From Rothia sp. (in: high G+C Gram-positive bacteria) (GTDB lineage: Bacteria > Actinomycetota > Actinomycetes > Actinomycetales > Micrococcaceae), in assembly GCA_030524105.1 (NCBI GenBank), contig JAUNHE010000001.1, forward strand, positions 248,001 through 312,000: a DNA stretch of 64,000 nt, given 5' to 3'. A program made the position numbers and the translations under genes. The notes below the pieces were generated by a model, which had not been told where the DNA came from, did not search any database, and saw nothing but the letters and a program-made list of their open reading frames with translations. Positions within the stretch are counted from its first letter, which is position 1, and every line of letters starts with the position of its first letter. This document shows, piece by piece, positions 61,154 to 64,000 of the stretch.

Positions 61154-62860
61154 CTATCGGGTGCTAACTTTGCGAGCAGCTTCAGCAACATCAAAGTTGG
61201 TGGAGAGCTCTGGATGATGCAGGTCCAAGGCTGGACGTTCTGATCGAATACGAGGTAGAGCCGTGAAGTTGTGGCGCGGAGGCGGACAAGAAGTTGCCCA
61301 CTCCAAGGATCCACCAAATCCCCAAGGATCATCCACTTCAACCTTGCTGGCGTACCGAGCAGTGGCATAGACATTCCAGAAGAAAGGAATCATGGAGATT
61401 GCAAGAATCATGGACCCAAAGGTTGATAGCTGATTCATCCAGGTAAAGCCATCCTCCGGCATGTAATCAGCGTAGCGACGCGGCATACCGTCTACACCCA
61501 GCCAGTGCTGGATCAAGAAGGTAACGTGGAAGCCGATAAAGAGCAACCAAAAATGGATTTTACCCAGGCGCTCATTAAGCATTTTCCCGGTCCACTTAGG
61601 CCACCAGAAGTAGAAGCCACCAAACATAGCAAACACAATGGTTCCAAAGATAACGTAGTGGAAGTGAGCTACCACAAAATACGTATCTGAAACGTGGAAA
61701 TCAAGAGGTGGTGTTGCCAGAATAACTCCGGTGATACCTCCAAAGAGGAAGGTAACCAGGAAGCCTAGAACCCAAATAATGGGTGTCTCAAAAGTTATGG
61801 ACCCCTGCCACATAGTACCGATCCAGTTAAAGAACTTCATGCCGGTTGGTACACCAATCATCATGGTCATAAAGGAGAAGAAAGGTAGCATGACGGCACC
61901 GGTAACGTACATGTGGTGTGCCCAAACGGTAACCGATAGGGCTGCAATAGAGATTGTCGCAAAGACAAGGCCCTTGTAACCAAAAATTGGTTTTCGTGAG
62001 AATACCGGTATTATCTCGGAGACAATACCAAAGAAGGGCAAGGCTAAGACGTAAACCTCTGGGTGACCAAAGAACCAGAAAAGATGCTGCCAGAGTATAG
62101 CTCCACCGTTTTCCGGGTCAAAAATATGCCCGCCTAAGCGACGATCCATGCCCAAGGCAAAGAGGGCCGAAGCCAGGGGCGGAAAGATCATGATAATAAG
62201 GATGGCGGTAATTAGAGTGGTCCAGGTAAAGACAGACATACGCCACATGGTCATACCAGGTGCCCGCATACAAAGGATGGTAGCAATAAAGTTAACGCCA
62301 CCCATGATGGTTCCAAAACCCTGCAAGGCTAGACCAAAGACCCAAAGATCTCCACCGACGCTGGGTGAATAAGTAGTGCTATTGAGCGGAGCATAAGCAA
62401 ACCAACCAAAGGATGCGGCACCCTGTGGGGTGAGGAATCCGGCGATAGCGACTAAAGATCCAAAGAGGAAGAACCAGAAGGCTAGGGAGTTAAGCCTTGG
62501 GAAAGCCACATCGGGGGCGCCAATTTGCAGAGGTACCAGCACATTAGCGAAGCCTGTAAAAGCTGGTGTACCAAACATCAGTAGCATCAGGGTGCCGTGC
62601 ATGGTAAAGAGCTGATTAAACTGCTCTTTGGTTGTCAAGATCTGCATGCCCGGGCTGAAGAGCTCCATGCGCATGAGCAAGGCCATAATGCCAGCAATGC
62701 AGAAGAAGATCATGCAGGCAATCAGATACATGTATCCGATAGTTTTATGATCGGTAGAGGTCAGCCAGCTGACGAGGATACGTCCCTTGGATTTGGGGAC
62801 CACACGTGCAGGCAGCTGCGCCGGTGAGTCCGCCGTATATTCTAAATTAGACACGGTCAC
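61154..62860 (-). CDS. ctaD: Cytochrome c oxidase subunit I
   Basis: CtaD is the catalytic subunit with heme a and the heme a3-CuB centre. The 568-residue protein has 12 membrane helices. Seen: [13 protein letters not shown] (heme a His), [19 protein letters not shown] (CuB His and the Tyr cross-link), VWAHHMY (CuB histidines) and [15 protein letters not shown] (heme a/a3 His). The start is a GTG 3 bases after the ctaC stop; a second GTG at 62854 is possible. The C-terminus is longer than in proteobacteria, with [19 protein letters not shown]. Confidence 0.97.
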   Translation of the reverse strand: MTVSNLEYTADSPAQLPARVVPKSKGRILVSWLTSTDHKTIGYMYLIACMIFFCIAGIMALLMRMELFSPGMQILTTKEQFNQLFTMHGTLMLLMFGTPAFTGFANVLVPLQIGAPDVAFPRLNSLAFWFFLFGSLVAIAGFLTPQGAASFGWFAYAPLNSTTYSPSVGGDLWVFGLALQGFGTIMGGVNFIATILCMRAPGMTMWRMSVFTWTTLITAILIIMIFPPLASALFALGMDRRLGGHIFDPENGGAILWQHLFWFFGHPEVYVLALPFFGIVSEIIPVFSRKPIFGYKGLVFATISIAALSVTVWAHHMYVTGAVMLPFFSFMTMMIGVPTGMKFFNWIGTMWQGSITFETPIIWVLGFLVTFLFGGITGVILATPPLDFHVSDTYFVVAHFHYVIFGTIVFAMFGGFYFWWPKWTGKMLNERLGKIHFWLLFIGFHVTFLIQHWLGVDGMPRRYADYMPEDGFTWMNQLSTFGSMILAISMIPFFWNVYATARYASKVEVDDPWGFGGSLEWATSCPPPRHNFTALPRIRSERPALDLHHPELSTNFDVAEAARKVSTR

Positions 62861-62863
62861 CTC

Positions 62864-63727
62864 TTAGTTTGATTCGTGTTGGTTAGGATTGCGGTTATAC
62901 TCATCGCCCAGACGTCCTTCGTTACCCTGGTCTCTAAGCGACTCAATATACTTGTCGTACTCCTCTTGTGAAACAACCTTCACGTTAAAGAGCATCTCTG
63001 AGTGAAACTCACCGCAGAGTTCGGCGCACTTGCCAAAATAAGTTGCTTCCTCTGCACCGGTGGTGAAATACATGTGGTTCGTCATGCCCGGAATGGTGTC
63101 TCGCTTCTCCAAGAAAGCAGGAACCCAGAAGGAATGGATAACGTCGCGAGATTTGAGCTGTATGTCAACAGTAGAGTTGGTTGGTAGATAGAGCGTAGGC
63201 TGCTCTTCAGCCTTGCCTGCACTACCATCCAGTTGAGCCTGCACACCCGAGAAGTAAACGTTTTCATCGAGGTAGTTAAAGTCCCAGGACCACTGTTTGC
63301 CGTAGACCTCCACCGTAACAGCAGCTTCCTCTGCCTTGGGAGCAGTAATGTCTCGCTCAGCCCGGTCAGAAAAACTAAAGAGGCTGACAATCATAATGAT
63401 CGGGATAATAGTGTAGAAGATCTCCAAGGGAGCGTGATAACTCAGTTGGCGGGGATAACCGGTTTCGTTCTTGCGACGGCGGTAAGCAACGATGCACCAC
63501 AGCATCAGCCCCCAAGTGATAAGACCAACAACCAAAGCAGCTACCCATGAACCAACCCAGAGATCCATGATGGTATCAGCGTTATCGGTAGTACCACGCT
63601 TAGTGGGCAGCCAACCTACCGCTGCCTTATCCGAACAACCAGTCATAAGCAGCGTAGAAGCAATGGTAATGCTCGCAACGGCAATACTTTTTAGCCTGCG
63701 GCTGCTGGTTCGATGCTGCGAACTCAC
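62864..63727 (-). CDS. ctaC: Cytochrome c oxidase subunit II
   Basis: CtaC carries the CuA centre that takes electrons from QcrC. The 287-residue protein begins MSSQHRTSSRRLKSI, has a signal/lipobox TLLMTGC, two membrane helices (about 55-80 and 95-120) and the CuA motif CAELCGEFHSEM. I chose the GTG at 63727, which has AAGGAAGG 7 bases upstream; an open frame reaches to 63787 but lacks this. It starts the minus-strand ctaCDF operon, and a GACAY-N-RTGTC palindrome lies 117 bases upstream. Confidence 0.95.
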   Translation of the reverse strand: MSSQHRTSSRRLKSIAVASITIASTLLMTGCSDKAAVGWLPTKRGTTDNADTIMDLWVGSWVAALVVGLITWGLMLWCIVAYRRRKNETGYPRQLSYHAPLEIFYTIIPIIMIVSLFSFSDRAERDITAPKAEEAAVTVEVYGKQWSWDFNYLDENVYFSGVQAQLDGSAGKAEEQPTLYLPTNSTVDIQLKSRDVIHSFWVPAFLEKRDTIPGMTNHMYFTTGAEEATYFGKCAELCGEFHSEMLFNVKVVSQEEYDKYIESLRDQGNEGRLGDEYNRNPNQHESN

Positions 63728-63843
63728 AGACGGACCTTCCTTTAACGGTGTGCGTGCTTTTGAGGGCTTCTGCACCGGGGCAGGCACAAAAACACCTTAA
63801 AAATCTTTCAATACGAGCTTACCCTTATTCACAGGATTCTGCT

Positions 63844-63854
63844 GACACTGTGTC
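63844..63854. promoter_or_regulatory. Palindrome GACAY-N-RTGTC, copy 3, upstream of ctaC
   Basis: GACACTGTGTC is a perfect 5-1-5 palindrome (TGACACTGTGTCA with flanks) 117 bases before the ctaC start. It shares the pattern with the two copies upstream of ctaE, 10 kb away. Confidence 0.5.
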
Positions 63855-63905
63855 ATCGAAACTTTGGCTATTTCTTAACTATTTCGTCATTTTCTCCCCC
63901 ACAAA

Positions 63906-63946
63906 AAGGTGGTGGATCCGGTTCTATCAACCGGATCCACCACCTT
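63906..63946 (-). terminator. Terminator of the erpA-type gene at the window edge
   Basis: AAGGTGGTGGATCCGGTT and AACCGGATCCACCACCTT form an 18-bp perfect stem with a 5-base loop. On the minus strand it is followed by TTTTTGT, so it terminates the gene that ends at 63964. Confidence 0.88.
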
Positions 63947-63963
63947 ACCTGAGGGCTTATCCC

Positions 63964-64000
63964 CTAGTGAAAAGAATCTCCACAGGCGCAGGACCCCTGT
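63964..64000 (-). CDS. erpA: 3' end of an Fe-S insertion protein (ErpA/HesB), partial
   Basis: Only the last 11 codons and the stop lie in the window; the minus strand reads QGSCACGDSFH and then TAG. SCACGDSF is the C-terminal cluster-binding tail of HesB/IscA-type insertion proteins such as ErpA. It supplies Fe-S clusters to targets. A gene of this type divergent from ctaC is the rule in Micrococcales, except that here it shares the strand with ctaC and ends upstream of it. The rest is outside the window. Confidence 0.75.
   Translation of the reverse strand, partial: QGSCACGDSFH

Noticed and set aside
1-64000. CRISPR array, rRNA operon or prophage
   Set aside because: No regularly spaced repeats, no rRNA sequence and no phage structural genes were seen.

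Overview
The window looks like chromosomal DNA of an actinomycete of the order Micrococcales, probably close to Micrococcaceae, but with a G+C content only around 50%. The evidence is the gene set: a supercomplex-type respiratory chain (ctaCDF, ctaE-qcrCAB), mycothiol synthesis (mshC), a Pup system (ARC, Dop, Pup, PafA), RbpA, a DUF3099/DUF3054 background, and GTG/TTG starts. I cannot name a species.

Layout. 0-4 kb: heme O/heme A synthesis (ctaB, ctaA, convergent) and an ABC exporter pair. 4-8.8 kb: the suf Fe-S assembly operon led by its repressor sufR, without sufS or sufU. 8.8-13.6 kb: a secreted-type zinc metallopeptidase, a biotin ECF transporter (bioY-ecfA-ecfT) behind a BioQ-like palindrome, and an ABC-F protein. 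13.6-14 kb: a compact isolated transcription unit (promoter, structured leader, 30-codon ORF, terminator) that I do not recognise. 14-25.8 kb: SURF1, small conserved proteins, fabG and a second SDR, serB, an ABC ATPase, a SpoU methyltransferase, zinc-independent L31, an LCP cell-wall ligase, a HIRAN protein and aminopeptidase N. 25.9-31 kb: accessory region after tRNA-Leu(GAG), with a broken transposase-like gene, an AlbA_2/Schlafen-type protein, an SDR/AraC pair, a chimeric aldo-keto reductase/MerR remnant and a VOC protein. 31-42 kb: uppP, mshC, PAC2, a site-2 protease, trmI and the Pup genes; the 20S proteasome genes are absent. 42-53 kb: two FKBPs, tatA/tatC, a Ski2-like helicase, an amidohydrolase-like protein without its metal ligands, ppm1, rbpA, SPFH/NfeD and DUF3054. 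53-64 kb: trpD, ctaE-qcrCAB facing ctaCDF, and between them an inserted MFS transporter flanked by the two halves of a broken queC. The last 37 bases are the 3' end of an erpA/HesB gene.

How the genes work together. Much of the window serves aerobic respiration: heme A synthesis, SURF1 for oxidase assembly, Fe-S clusters for the Rieske protein, and the bc1-aa3 subunits. A palindrome of the form GACAY-N-RTGTC occurs twice upstream of ctaE and once upstream of ctaC, and I noticed it nowhere else in the window; it is a candidate shared operator of the respiratory operons. The Pup genes make a pupylation/depupylation system that here seems uncoupled from a proteasome, since prcBA are missing and the ARC ATPase lacks the usual C-terminal docking tail.

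Best candidates for something undescribed: the respiratory palindrome, the small transcription unit at 13.7-14.0 kb, the split queC/MFS locus, the alternative hairpins over the ppm1 ribosome-binding site, and the AlbA_2 protein beside tRNA-Leu.
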